Notes under the pieces: model-generated
What the model saw: the letters and a program-made list of their open reading frames with translations, nothing else
The model's database searches: none
Told to the model about the DNA's origin: nothing
Made by a program: the position numbers and the translations under genes
Assembly (NCBI GenBank): GCA_030447805.1
Contig: JAUJOE010000003.1
Coordinates: forward strand, 280,727 to 344,726
Reading direction: 5' to 3'
DNA length: 64,000 nucleotides
From: Nocardioidaceae bacterium
Lineage (GTDB): Bacteria > Actinomycetota > Actinomycetes > Propionibacteriales > Nocardioidaceae
In this document: piece by piece, positions 1 through 8,655 of the stretch
Layout: the number at the start of each line of letters is the position of its first letter
How positions within the stretch are numbered: the stretch's first letter is position 1

Positions 1-741
1 GGGGTCTCGATGCGGGAGAACTCCCACAGCGCTCTGGCGTCGGTGATCCACTGCCGGATGCAGCCAGCGGACTGCGGCGTACCGAGCTGGCTGCGGGACT
101 GTGCCAGCGTGCCGTCGTGGAACGCGGGGATGTCGTGGAAGCCGATGGCTGAGCGCTCGCCGGTGGCAAACCGCACCATGTAGTTCATCGTCTCTTCTAG
201 GTTGAAACTGACGGCGTGGCGCGACTTCGAGTAGACGGCGTAGCGGCCGGGGTCGAGCAGATCCGGGTCAGTGCCGCCCGACACGAGGTAGGTCCGGGCC
301 ACCGCGTCCTTGCGAGTCACGAGCCAGACCCGTTGCTCGCTGATGTCGTAGACGATCCGTTTGCCCTGGCCGGACCGCGGTGGCACCCTCGGCTCAGCCG
401 CCGGCTCGGCACCTCTGTCAACGGAACCGTCAGGATCGCCGACGGTCGCGGCTGAGTCTTCGACCGTCAGCCAGCGTCGGACATGTGCGTCGGCGCGAAC
501 CCGGCCCGCTGGCTGCCTGCCCGGGTCGAACGGTTGCCGGTGCGAGTCGCTGCTGGCAGGCGTCTCGCCCATCGCCGCGCCCGGACCAACAACCGAAAGT
601 TCCAGCCAACGTGAGGACCGTCACCGCGACCGCCCCGACGGCCGACGAGAGCCGTTTGGAGCTGGAGACCCGAGGGCGCTGGGGAAGATGGCACCATCTG
701 GCCGATTCTAGACAGCACCCCCACGTGAATTCGGCTGACAC
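1..741 (-). CDS. L,D-transpeptidase (YkuD), C-terminus off left edge, frameshifted
   Basis: Secreted peptidoglycan cross-linking enzyme. In one minus-strand frame (about 1-590) the protein reads through a disordered Pro/Ala/Gly-rich linker, a YkuD fold (RIVYDISEQRVWLV near its start), then FHDIPAFHDG and TPQSAGCIRQWITDA. GCIR holds the catalytic cysteine; the usual SHGC is SAGC here. The hydrophobic leader (SSAVGAVAVTVLTLAG) lies in another frame, so an indel near 590 probably separates signal sequence and mature part. The last few residues are beyond base 1. The start is uncertain; 741 is the furthest in-frame GTG of the leader frame. The YkuD assignment is firm, the N-terminus is not. Confidence 0.75.
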
Positions 742-801
742 TGTAAGGCTGGCGCCTTGTGTCGCCTTGCATTGCGCCGAATCCGAAGGGATGCTGACGC
801 G

Positions 802-1551
802 GTGCCTACCGCCCTGATCACCGGACCCACCGCCGGAATCGGCTATGCCTTTGCCGCCGCCTTAGCCGCCGAAGGGTTCGACCTCGCCTTGGTCTCCCGT
901 GACAAGGCCCGTTTGGAGCAAGTCGCCGAAGAGCTCGCCAGCCGCCACCACGTCACCTGCACAGTGCTGCCAGCGGATCTCGCGGACGCTGATGCGACTC
1001 TCGCCGTAGAGGAGCGGTTGCGCGACCAGCCGGTCGACGTACTGGTCAACAATGCCGGTTTCGGGCTGTGGCGACCGTTCGAGCACAACGACATCGAGGC
1101 CGAGCAACGGGGCCTTGACGTGCTGGTGCGAGCAGTGTTGCGGCTCACCCATGCCGCTCTCCCGGCAATGCTGCGGCGCGGCAGCGGCGACATCGTCAAC
1201 GTGTCGAGCGTGGCGGGGTTCTTGCCGCGCGGCACGTACGGCGCGCACAAGGCGTGGGTGACGAGCTTCAGCACCTGGGCTCACCTGCACTACCAGCCTG
1301 CCGGGGTGCGCGTGCTGGCGCTGTGCCCCGGCTTCGTCCGCACCGAGTTCCACTCCCGGATGGGCGCAGGCGTGGACGGCATCCCCGGATGGATGTGGCT
1401 GAACGCTGACGCGGTCGTCGCCGAAGCGCTGAGCGACCTGCGCGCCGGTAAGGCGGTCAGCGTGCCGAGCGCCCGCTACAAGGCGCTGGTTACTGCGACC
1501 CGGTTGGCTCCCCGAGGAGTCGTGGAGAAGCTCGCCAGGCGGGGCCGGTGA
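802..1551 (+). CDS. Short-chain dehydrogenase/reductase
   Basis: Cytosolic NAD(P)-dependent oxidoreductase of the classical SDR family, 249 aa. Visible motifs are the cofactor loop TGPTAGIG (residues 7-14), NNAG in the central strand, catalytic Ser in NVSS near 134, and YGAHK near 146-150 (YxxxK). I chose GTG 802 because the protein then begins right at the first beta strand (VPTALITG) and AAGGG lies about 11 bases upstream; the ORF track extends further but adds only unstructured residues. Its stop overlaps the start of the next hydrolase gene (GTGA), so the two are probably co-translated. The substrate cannot be read from sequence. Confidence 0.88.
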   Translation: MPTALITGPTAGIGYAFAAALAAEGFDLALVSRDKARLEQVAEELASRHHVTCTVLPADLADADATLAVEERLRDQPVDVLVNNAGFGLWRPFEHNDIEAEQRGLDVLVRAVLRLTHAALPAMLRRGSGDIVNVSSVAGFLPRGTYGAHKAWVTSFSTWAHLHYQPAGVRVLALCPGFVRTEFHSRMGAGVDGIPGWMWLNADAVVAEALSDLRAGKAVSVPSARYKALVTATRLAPRGVVEKLARRGR

Positions 1552-2404
1552 GCAGACCCCGGACACTCGTGCTCGCTGACGGCGTAGCCCGAACTGACGT
1601 CGAGACCGCCCGGGGTACCTTCGCCACCCTCAGCTGTCTGCCCCATGACTCGTCTCTCCCGCGCGGTCAGGTCCTGCTCATCCCCGGCTTCACCGGCTCC
1701 AAGGAGGACTTCGCGGCGCTGCTCCCGCTGCTGGCCCAGGCTGGCTGGAGCGCCGCGACGTACGACCAGCGCGGCCAGTACGAGTCGCCGGCGCCGAGCC
1801 TGGCGACGACTTCTCCCTCGCCGGTCTGGCAGCCGACGCGCGGGCGGTGTCCGCATCAGTCTTCGGTACGGCGGAGCGCGTGCACCTCGTCGGGCACTCC
1901 TTCGGCGGCCTGGTCGCCGCCAGCGCAGCGTTGGCGTGGCCGACGTGCTGGGCGAGCCTCACGCTGCTGTGCTCGGGACCCGGCGGCCTGAATGGCGGAC
2001 TTCGCGACGAGGTCCTGGCCGCCGCAGCGGCGGTCGAGCGGCGCGGGGTGGAGTGGCTCTACCAGGAGATCGGTCGCCGCGACCGCCAGCGCGGGTGGCG
2101 GCCGGAGAGTCCGGAGATCGAGGAGTTCCTGCACCGGCGATTCGTGGCCAACTCAGCCGAATCGCTGGCCGCCATCGCCCGCCACCTCGGTCAGGCACCT
2201 GATCACACGGCGGAGCTCGCTGCGCTGGGCCTACCTGTCAACGTGCTGCGGGGGGAACACGACACCTGGCCACACGACGTACAGGACCGGTTGGCGGCGG
2301 CGCTCGGCACACAGGTGGTCGTCATCGCGGATGCGGCCCACTCCCCTGCCTGGGAGCAGCCCGAGGAGACGCGCGACGCCCTGGTGCGGCTGTGGATGAG
2401 CTAG
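1548..2404 (+). CDS. Alpha/beta hydrolase, frameshift near 1796
   Basis: Serine hydrolase of the alpha/beta fold. The N-terminal part (1548 frame) carries the oxyanion region LLIPGFTGSKEDF and the strand ATYDQRGQ. The rest lies in the frame of the 1847-2404 ORF and carries the nucleophile elbow GHSFGG and the final histidine in DAAHSPAWEQPEE. Reading +1 at about 1796 gives a continuous protein (EPGDDFSLAGLAADARAV joins the halves), so one base is missing or extra in a GC-rich stretch. It starts with GTG inside the stop of the SDR gene. The frame break may be a sequencing error; substrate unknown. Confidence 0.8.
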
Positions 2405-2428
2405 CTCGTCGCACCCACATGTGCGGGG

Positions 2429-3046
2429 TCACCCCTCGCCTGCGATGAAGGCCCGCACGGCGTCGGCGATGAGTTGTACGGCGATCGCTGACAGCAGCAG
2501 ACCGGCGATCCGGGTCACCAGCGTGATGCCGCTCTCGCGGATGATGCGCAAGATCACCGTCGAGTAGCGCAGCGTCACCCACATCACGACATGGACGAGG
2601 ATGACGCCGAGGGCGACGGCGACGAGGTCTGGCACGGCGTCAACCCGTTCAGCAAACACCATGGTGGCGACAATCGCGCCGGGCCCGGCCAGCAGGGGCG
2701 TGCCCAGCGGGACCAGCGCCACGTTGACGTCGCGCGTCGCGGCCGGCTCCTGCTCCCTGCCGGTGAGCAGCTCCAAGGCGACGAGCAGCAGGAGCAAGCC
2801 GCCGGCGGCCTGCAGGGCCGGCAGCGAGATGTGCAGGTAGCTCAGGATCTGCCGACCGAACAGCGCAAACGTCACGATCACGCAGAACGCGACGGTGACC
2901 GCCTGCCACGCCGCTCGACCGCGGCTGCGCGGGGCCAGGTTGCGGGTCAGCGACAAGAACAGGGGAATGGCGCCGGGCGGGTCCATGATCACGAACAAGG
3001 TGATGAACACCTCGGCCAGCAGAGTGGCGTTGACGACGGCACTCAT
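2429..3046 (-). CDS. MarC-family integral membrane protein
   Basis: Predicted six-helix inner-membrane protein of the MarC/UPF0056 family, 205 aa, the usual length. The N-terminus (LLAEVFITLFVIMDPPGAIPLF) contains the family DPPGxxP motif, and GTPLLAGPGAI sits in the middle repeat. The track ORF starts at 3793 but runs through the neighbouring gene; ATG 3046 is the right start because it overlaps the stop of the PHP gene (ATGA) and opens with the first helix. The transported substrate of MarC proteins is not established; a drug-resistance role has been disputed. Confidence 0.9.
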   Translation of the reverse strand: MSAVVNATLLAEVFITLFVIMDPPGAIPLFLSLTRNLAPRSRGRAAWQAVTVAFCVIVTFALFGRQILSYLHISLPALQAAGGLLLLLVALELLTGREQEPAATRDVNVALVPLGTPLLAGPGAIVATMVFAERVDAVPDLVAVALGVILVHVVMWVTLRYSTVILRIIRESGITLVTRIAGLLLSAIAVQLIADAVRAFIAGEG

Positions 3047-3930
3047 CGACGTACGACTTCGGGGACACGCCGGTGAGCTGCCGCGGCGGTGTCGGCGGCG
3101 GCTGCCAGCAGCCGCTCGAGCCCGTCCGGCGCGGTGAGGTTGCAGCCGAGGTCGTGGTCGACCTTGCCGTCGCCGTGGTAGTCGCTGGCGCCGGTGACCA
3201 CCAGGCCGAGCTCGCCGGCCAGCCCGCGCAGCTGCTGCCGGTCGGCGCCGCTGTGGTCCTGGTGGTCGACCTCGACACCGACCAGCCCGGCACGCGCGAA
3301 ACCAGCCAGTGCCTCGGCGTCGAGCACCCCACGGCTGGCGCGCCCCCAGGGATGGGCGATGACGCTGACGCCGCCGGCGGCTGCGACCAGGGCGATCATG
3401 TCGGCGGTGGGCGTGGCGTAGCGGACGACGTACCCCGGCCGACCGGTGTTGAGCCAGCGGTCGAACGCCTCGGCGCGGTCGCGCACCCACCCCTTCGCCA
3501 CCATGACATCGGCAATGTGCGGTCTGCCGATGGCTGGTGACCGCCCGACCTGCTGCAACACCTCGGCCTCGGTGATGTCGAGCCCAGCCAGCCGGAGCTG
3601 GGCGATGATCGACGTCAGCCGGCCCTCTCGACCGGCCAGGATGAGGTCGAGCTCGGCGGTGAGCGGCGGGTAGCTGACATCGGGCAGGTAGGCCAGCAGG
3701 TGCACCCCCGCACCGTTGTGCTTGGTGGAGATCTCGATGCCCGGAACGAGCGCGACGTCGACCCGGCGGGCCGCTTCGGTCGCTTCCGCCCAACCGTCGG
3801 CCGAGTCGTGATCGGTCAGCGCGAGTACGTCGATCCCTGCGGCCGCGGCATGCTCGACCACCGCTGCGGGGGCCTTGGTGCCGTCGGAGGCGGTCGAGTG
3901 GCTGTGGAGGTCGATGCGCACGGGTCTCAC
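3043..3930 (-). CDS. PHP-domain phosphoesterase
   Basis: Metal-dependent phosphoesterase of the PHP superfamily, 295 aa. Trinuclear-site ligands are visible in order: DLHSHSTASDG (HxH), ALTDHDSADGW, the glutamate in GIEIST, AHPWGRA, and GASDYHGD (DxH). It resembles the TrpH/RNase AM type, where members hydrolyse short oligoribonucleotides or 3',5'-nucleoside bisphosphates, but the exact substrate is not deducible. Its stop overlaps the MarC start by ATGA, so both are one transcription unit; this pairing is common in actinobacteria. Confidence 0.88.
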   Translation of the reverse strand: MRPVRIDLHSHSTASDGTKAPAAVVEHAAAAGIDVLALTDHDSADGWAEATEAARRVDVALVPGIEISTKHNGAGVHLLAYLPDVSYPPLTAELDLILAGREGRLTSIIAQLRLAGLDITEAEVLQQVGRSPAIGRPHIADVMVAKGWVRDRAEAFDRWLNTGRPGYVVRYATPTADMIALVAAAGGVSVIAHPWGRASRGVLDAEALAGFARAGLVGVEVDHQDHSGADRQQLRGLAGELGLVVTGASDYHGDGKVDHDLGCNLTAPDGLERLLAAAADTAAAAHRRVPEVVRR

Positions 3931-4007
3931 CCTAGAGGCGTGCGCCGACCTGACAGCCGACGTGGACAGCTGGCGACCCGAGAGCCCGCGAGATGCGCGG
4001 CGGAGCG

Positions 4008-4592
4008 TCAGTCGACGACGAGCCGGGGTGAGAGCTCACCCAGCGGCAGCACGCTCAGCTCGGCCCCGAGCTGGCGGGCGTCGACCAGCTGCATCGGCTC
4101 GACGACCAAGGCGCCGGCCCCGGCCGGGTGCACCACGACCCACAACCAGCGGCCGGCAGCCTCCCCCGCGTACACCGCCCGGTCCGGTACGACGCCGTCG
4201 ACCGCCCACAGCGGCACCGGTCGGTCCTCCACGGTGAACCGCGCGTGCGGCGGGCCTTCGCCCACCTCCGGGCCGGGATAGCTGACGGGCAGGCCAGCAA
4301 AATGTCCGCCGACGCCTGCGCCGGCCTCCTCGCAGATCAACAACAACTCGGCCCGGTCACCGAACTGGTCGAGACCGTTCCAGCTCGTCACTGCGCAGCC
4401 GCCGTCCGCGGGGGAACCGGTGTAGGCAAGTCCCCCGAACACCCAGTGCTCGGGCAGTGGCCACGGCGTCCATACCGGCGCGGGCACAGCACTGACCTGG
4501 CCGCCGAAGACGGCGGCGAAGGGCTCAACGACCGTGAGACGCGACTGCACGGAACAACGGTGATGGTCAAGCAGCATCGCGGTCAAGCCCAC
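4008..4592 (-). CDS. Conserved actinobacterial protein (DUF6758-like)
   Basis: 194 aa protein that matches my recollection of the DUF6758 family, which also lies beside PHP/MarC genes in streptomycetes. Recognisable stretches are APVWTPWPLPEHWVFGG, ELLLICEEAGAGVG, RPVPLWAVDG and LPLGELSPRLVVD. Family members begin with a short CxxC zinc-ribbon segment; here only HHRCSVQS resembles its second half, so the first part may be lost to an indel or the gene may start at GTG 4592 without it. No catalytic motif is visible and the function is unknown. It is divergent from the Nudix gene with only 37 bp between starts. Confidence 0.7.
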   Translation of the reverse strand: MGLTAMLLDHHRCSVQSRLTVVEPFAAVFGGQVSAVPAPVWTPWPLPEHWVFGGLAYTGSPADGGCAVTSWNGLDQFGDRAELLLICEEAGAGVGGHFAGLPVSYPGPEVGEGPPHARFTVEDRPVPLWAVDGVVPDRAVYAGEAAGRWLWVVVHPAGAGALVVEPMQLVDARQLGAELSVLPLGELSPRLVVD

Positions 4593-4629
4593 GACCTGCG
4601 TCTTTGCCGCGTGCGGTTAGCGTCGAGGG

Positions 4630-5049
4630 GTGAAAGTGCCGTGCGTGGGCGCCGTCGTCCTCGACGATCAGGGCCGCCTCCTCGTCGTACGCCGCCGGCA
4701 CCCGCCCGCCCAGGACTTGTGGTCGTTGCCGGGTGGTCGCGTGGAGCCTGATGAGTCGCTCACCGCCGCAGTGAAGCGAGAGGTGTTCGAGGAGACCGGA
4801 CTGGTGGTCGCGGTCGGCGACGCCGTCGGTGCGGTCGAGATACCGGCCGGCGGCGACGTCGTCTACGACGTCACGGACTTCGCGGCGACCGTGGTCGGTG
4901 ACCCGGCGGCTCTGCTCGCCGGTGATGACGCCGCGGACGTCGCCTGGGTCACCCGTGCGGAGCTCGGCTCGCTGACGTGCTCGCCTGGCCTGGCCGAGAC
5001 GCTCACCCGATGGAATATCTGGCCACGGGCGCATCGCGCGGACAGTTAG
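4630..5049 (+). CDS. Nudix hydrolase
   Basis: Small cytosolic Nudix-family pyrophosphohydrolase, 139 aa. The Nudix box is complete: GGRVEPDESLTAAVKREVFE then ETGL fits GX5EX7REUXEEXGU. The sheet before it (GAVVLDDQGRLLVVRRRHPP) is typical of ADP-ribose or nucleoside-diphosphate-X hydrolases. GTG 4630 places the first strand at the N-terminus. The substrate class cannot be set from sequence alone. Confidence 0.88.
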   Translation: MKVPCVGAVVLDDQGRLLVVRRRHPPAQDLWSLPGGRVEPDESLTAAVKREVFEETGLVVAVGDAVGAVEIPAGGDVVYDVTDFAATVVGDPAALLAGDDAADVAWVTRAELGSLTCSPGLAETLTRWNIWPRAHRADS

Positions 5050-5400
5050 CCCGAAGCAGGACGTTGCGTCCCTAGTCGAGCTCGACCCGGCCAGCGTGGT
5101 GACGTACCGGCTCATCGGGTACGACAACCGGTCCTCTGCCGCCAGGTGTCGGAAGACGTACGCCGAACACGTGCCCAAGGGGTACCTCTGCCGCCGCGCG
5201 TCGGAAGACGTACGCCGCGCGGCGCTGTCAGCGGCTGACGTGGCAGTTCCGCCGTCGAGGGTAGGCTTGCCGCAACAACCGACTCGGTGCTGTCGCCCTC
5301 GCCGCCGCGCTTGTTACGGGCCTGGCAGTCGCACGGTCTGCCCACTTTTGACACCTCACGCAACCGGCTGAGCAGGACCTGTCGTACGCCGCGGGTGTTG
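5050..5400. other. Intergenic region with two diverged short repeats
   Basis: No coding sequence is supported between the Nudix gene and the histidine phosphatase gene (the track ORFs here are low-complexity shadows). The only structure I see is the pair of about 33-base repeats at 5133 and 5185 described separately. Confidence 0.6.
5133..5217. repeat. Two 33-bp repeats, 52-bp period
   Basis: Bases 5133-5165 and 5185-5217 agree at about 30 of 33 positions and share the 18-base core GTCGGAAGACGTACGCCG. Related words in the opposite orientation (GTACGTCTTCCGACAC, GTACGTCTGCCGACAC) occur on both sides of the IS element at 19475 and 20885, so this looks like a dispersed short repeat. Confidence 0.6.
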
Positions 5401-5988
5401 TCACGGCGTCGGGTCGCAGTTCCAGCGGTCCAGGGTGGGAGTGCCGCGGTCGTAACCCAACACGCTGACCCTGGCAGTGTCGAGCGGCAGGTGCTCCCCG
5501 AGCGTGACGGGCTGCTCGATCCAGCGAGCCGCGAGTGCCCGCAAGATGTGGCCGTGGGCGAACAGGGCGATCCGTCCGTCGAGGGCGCGGTACTTCTCGA
5601 TCATCCGGTCGACCCGCGCGCTCACCTGCTCGGGTGACTCGCCGCCCGCGGCGCCCCCGGTCCAGACGGTCCAGTCCGGCCGAGTTTCCCGCACTTCCAC
5701 CCGCGTCATGCCCTCGTAGTCGCCGTAGTCCCACTCCAGCAGGTCATCATCAATCCGTACGTCGTGGGCACCGGCGAGCTCTGCGGTGCGCCGGGCCCGC
5801 TGGAGCGGGCTCGACAAGACGAGATCGAACGACGTACGGGCTAGCACTGGTCGCAACGAGCGCGCTGCCTGTTCGCCGGCCTCCGTGAGCGGAATGTCGG
5901 AGACGCCGGTGTGCTGACCGGACAGGCTCCACTCCGTCTGCCCGTGCCGGATCAGCCAGATCTCGTTCGCGACGTCCTCGGTGCTCAC
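5401..5988 (-). CDS. Histidine phosphatase family protein
   Basis: Phosphoglycerate-mutase-like phosphatase of the histidine phosphatase superfamily, 195 aa. The phospho-accepting histidine is in LIRHGQTEWS near residue 14; SSPLQRARRTAELAG, EWDYGDYEG and the second histidine in LFAHGHILR complete the active site. Such proteins dephosphorylate small metabolites; the substrate is not predictable here. It is followed downstream by a convergent non-coding stretch. Confidence 0.9.
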   Translation of the reverse strand: MSTEDVANEIWLIRHGQTEWSLSGQHTGVSDIPLTEAGEQAARSLRPVLARTSFDLVLSSPLQRARRTAELAGAHDVRIDDDLLEWDYGDYEGMTRVEVRETRPDWTVWTGGAAGGESPEQVSARVDRMIEKYRALDGRIALFAHGHILRALAARWIEQPVTLGEHLPLDTARVSVLGYDRGTPTLDRWNCDPTP

Positions 5989-6046
5989 CTGCGGACTTTA
6001 GCGGCCCTAGCGTGCCCATCCCGCATGGACGGGCACGCGCACCTCG

Positions 6047-6894
6047 TCAGCCGGGTAGGAAGTCCAGGATCAGCCGTCGAACGGTTTCCGGTTCCTCTAC
6101 CCAGGGTTGGTGACCGGCGTCGTCGATGACCGCGAGCGTCGCCTTGGGTAGTGCCCGGGCGAGTGAAGCGACACCGTCGATCGGTCGCGGATCGTGACTG
6201 CCGTGGATGAGGAGCACGGGCGCGGTGACGCGGGCACACTCAGCCCGCTCGCTCCGTTTGCTGCGCGTGTTCGTCTCCGCGTTGAGCGCGCGGTTGCACT
6301 CCAGATTGAGGTCTAACCGCGTCTGCGCCTCTCGGCGCGCCAGGTCCTCGGCAGCGACCGCGTCGGCATAGTCAGGAGCCAGCACAGTGTCCGCCACTCC
6401 ACTTCCTCACTCCAGGACCGGTCGAGTCGTCGCAACTCCTCTCGCCGAGACCGCTGCTCGTGGGTGAGCCGAGCGTCAGCGCGGCGCTGGTAATCGCCCC
6501 GGTGCTGCTGCCAGTTGAGGCCAACGCCGCCGCAGTAGATGAGTCCGGCGACACGATCGGGGTGGGCCACTGCGTATGCAAGCCCGAGAGTCGCCCCGAA
6601 GGAGTGTCCGAACACGAACCACTGCCGGTGCCCGAAGTGTGCACGCAACTCATCGAGGTCGGCCACGAACCGGGCCAGACGATAGTCGATGTTGGCACCC
6701 GACCGCCCGCATCCTCGCTGGTCATAGCGGTAAGTGCTGGCCTTGTCGGCAACCAGGTCAGCGACCGGAGCTAGGTAGTCCCACATCCCGGGGCCACCAT
6801 GAATGCAGACGATGCCCGCAGCGCCCGGCCGGATCTCCGCCTGCGCCCACAGCGCTGCGCCGTCGCTCAGGACGAGCGTCTCCTCCACGCCCAC
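6047..6894 (-). CDS. Alpha/beta hydrolase, proline-iminopeptidase type, frameshift near 6388
   Basis: Serine hydrolase of the S33 type. The first 175 residues (ORF 6313-6894) carry the family motif CIHGGPGMWDY, the strand YRYDQRGCGRSG and the nucleophile GHSFGATLGL. The remainder (ORF 6047-6397) supplies the acid in HGSHDPRPID and the histidine in DDAGHQPWVEE. The frames join at EVEWRTLCW / APDYADAVAAED around 6383-6395, a single-base shift. Whether it is an aminopeptidase or an esterase is not determined. Confidence 0.8.
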
Positions 6895-7007
6895 AACCTA
6901 GCCTCCGGGCGCTTCTAGCGCGGTGGTCTCGACCGGCACCAGCCGGAGGGTTCTCGCCGTAGCTGGCGTTGAAGTTCAGTTGCGACCGAACTGCACGAGG
7001 TCCGCAG

Positions 7008-7478
7008 CTACCCGTCTCGCAACGCGAGCCGACCCAACAGGTTGCGGGCATCCTCGGCCACCGCCGGTTGGCAGACCAGCTCGTACGACGTCGCGACAAC
7101 GCCGGTGTTCGAGGTGAAGTCCCGCTTCCCGCCCGTCGCGGCGTACGCAAGAAGTCCCGACACGGCGCCGACGCCAGCCCCGATCGCGGCCGCGACGATG
7201 GGGACCAGCAGTGTGACACCCTCGCCGAACAACATCACGAAAGTGCCGATGAACAGTCCCCATAGCGCGCCGCTTCCGGCGCCGGCGGTGGCCACGCGGC
7301 CGCGGGTCAGCCGGCCGGTGACGTTCTCGACCAGCCGCAGGTTGCTGCCCACGATGGTGACGTTCTCCACGGGGAACTGGTTGTCGGACAAGTAGTCCAC
7401 CGCTTCTTGGGCTTTGGCGTATGTGGGGTACGTGCCGATCGGCAGGCCAGTTGGCAGCTCGCGCAGTGGTGATGTCAT
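7008..7478 (-). CDS. General stress protein 17M-like (YflT) membrane protein
   Basis: 156 aa. The N-terminal half (GTYPTYAKAQEAVDYLSDNQ, FPVENVTIVGSNLRLVENVT) matches the general stress protein 17M/YflT domain. A glycine-rich hairpin of two predicted helices follows (GAGSGALWGLFIGTFVMLF, VPIVAAAIGAGVGAVSGLLA). The C-terminal part YELVCQPAVAEDARNLL is a second small alpha/beta piece. The function of this family is unknown beyond association with stress. Confidence 0.78.
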   Translation of the reverse strand: MTSPLRELPTGLPIGTYPTYAKAQEAVDYLSDNQFPVENVTIVGSNLRLVENVTGRLTRGRVATAGAGSGALWGLFIGTFVMLFGEGVTLLVPIVAAAIGAGVGAVSGLLAYAATGGKRDFTSNTGVVATSYELVCQPAVAEDARNLLGRLALRDG

Positions 7479-7573
7479 GCCCCTATCGTGACACGGAGCC
7501 GCCCCGCAGCCGTACCTTCCGACATGGTGAGCCGGCGCGGCGCAGAGCGCCGAGCGGAAGGCTCCGTAGCGGG

Positions 7574-8490
7574 TCAGTCGACTGGTGCCTCGATGAGAGA
7601 GTCCAGCCGAGAGCGGGCGTTGACCACCAGGGCCAGGCCGGCGAGGATCAGCAGCAGTCCCAGGTAGACCGTGAGTGGGGGGTCTGGCCGAGGAAGACGC
7701 CGGCCAACAGGGCGGCGCCCGGCACCTCCAGCAGGATCGTCATCGACACGACGGTCGGGCTGATCGTGGCCAAAAGGTAGTTGAACACGGAGTGGCCGAG
7801 GATCTGCGACGCCACCGTCACGGCGGCGATGAGCAGCCAGCTCCGCGTCGAGAACCCGGCAATCTGCACCCCTCCCAGCACGCACGCGACCAGCAGCACC
7901 GCCGCACTCGTGGCATAACACAACAGCCCGTACGTCGTCGTGCTGGCCTGCTCGCGCACCCGCCCGCCGACGGTGACATAGACCGCGGCAAAGACACCTC
8001 CGACGAGCGCCAGCAGGTCCCCGGCCAGCGCGCGGGTGGAGATCGACAGGTCGACACCGGATACCACGAGGACTCCGGCCAGTGCGAGACCGAGGCCCCG
8101 CCATACTTGGCCGCTGGCGCGTACCCCGGATAGCCGGGCGATCACGACCACCCACGCCACCTGCGTGCATACCAAAGCTGTCGCTGACGCCACCGACGTG
8201 TACTTCAACGAAGCGGTCCAGGTCGCGAAGTGGCAGGCCAACATGACGCCGGCGAAGCAGCTGCGCACGACCTGCCGCCGGGGCAGCGTGCGGAGCTCGT
8301 GCCGTGAGGCCGTGAGACCGCTCGGGAGAAGAGAGAGCGCGCCGAGCCCGCTGCGCCACAGCGACATCGCCAGCGCCGGCACCGCCGTCGCCGCCGCCAT
8401 CAACGGCCCCGACAGCGACACCCCGATGACGCCAACGACGAGCAGCAGGACGGAGGTGGCGTGCAGATCGGAGGTTTGACGCCCGGGCAC
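7574..8490 (-). CDS. EamA/DMT-family transporter, frameshift in a G6 run near 7678
   Basis: Ten-helix drug/metabolite exporter of the EamA type. Most of the protein lies in ORF 7648-8571, for example ALAMSLWRSGLGALSLLP, TSVASATALVCTQVAWVVV and GALLAGVFLGQTP. The last helix (PPLTVYLGLLLILAGLALVV) is in another frame; the break is at a run of six G at about 7677-7682, a typical homopolymer error site. The annotated ATG 8571 lies in a repeat, so I prefer GTG 8490, which is preceded by a purine-rich GGAGGGGGAGGGAAGG. Substrate unknown. Confidence 0.82.
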
Positions 8491-8518
8491 CCCGCCATCC
8501 TTCCCTCCCCCTCCGGAG

Positions 8519-8562
8519 TTGTCAGAACGTAGTGCCGCTATGGCGGCAATAGCGACTGACAA
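8519..8562. repeat. TTGTCAG...CTGACAA palindromic element, copy 1
   Basis: TTGTCAG at 8519-8525 and its reverse complement CTGACAA at 8556-8562 enclose a GC-rich centre with CCGCTATGGCGG. The left flank CCGGAGTTGTCAGAACGTAG is repeated exactly at copy 2, 64 bases on. A third, more diverged copy is at 30372. Confidence 0.65.
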
Positions 8563-8582
8563 GTGGTGCAAGGGTCCCGGAG

Positions 8583-8636
8583 TTGTCAGAACGTAGTCGA
8601 CCTATAGGCCGCAATGGCGGCGATACGGACTGACAA
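8583..8636. repeat. TTGTCAG...CTGACAA palindromic element, copy 2
   Basis: TTGTCAG at 8583-8589 and CTGACAA at 8630-8636 enclose 40 bases with a centre like copy 1 (GCAATGGCGGCGATA). It lies between the transporter start and the stop of the PhzF gene, both on the minus strand. It may act as a terminator or be a REP-like element. Confidence 0.65.
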
Positions 8637-8655
8637 GTCGCGGGCGTTCTTGGGG

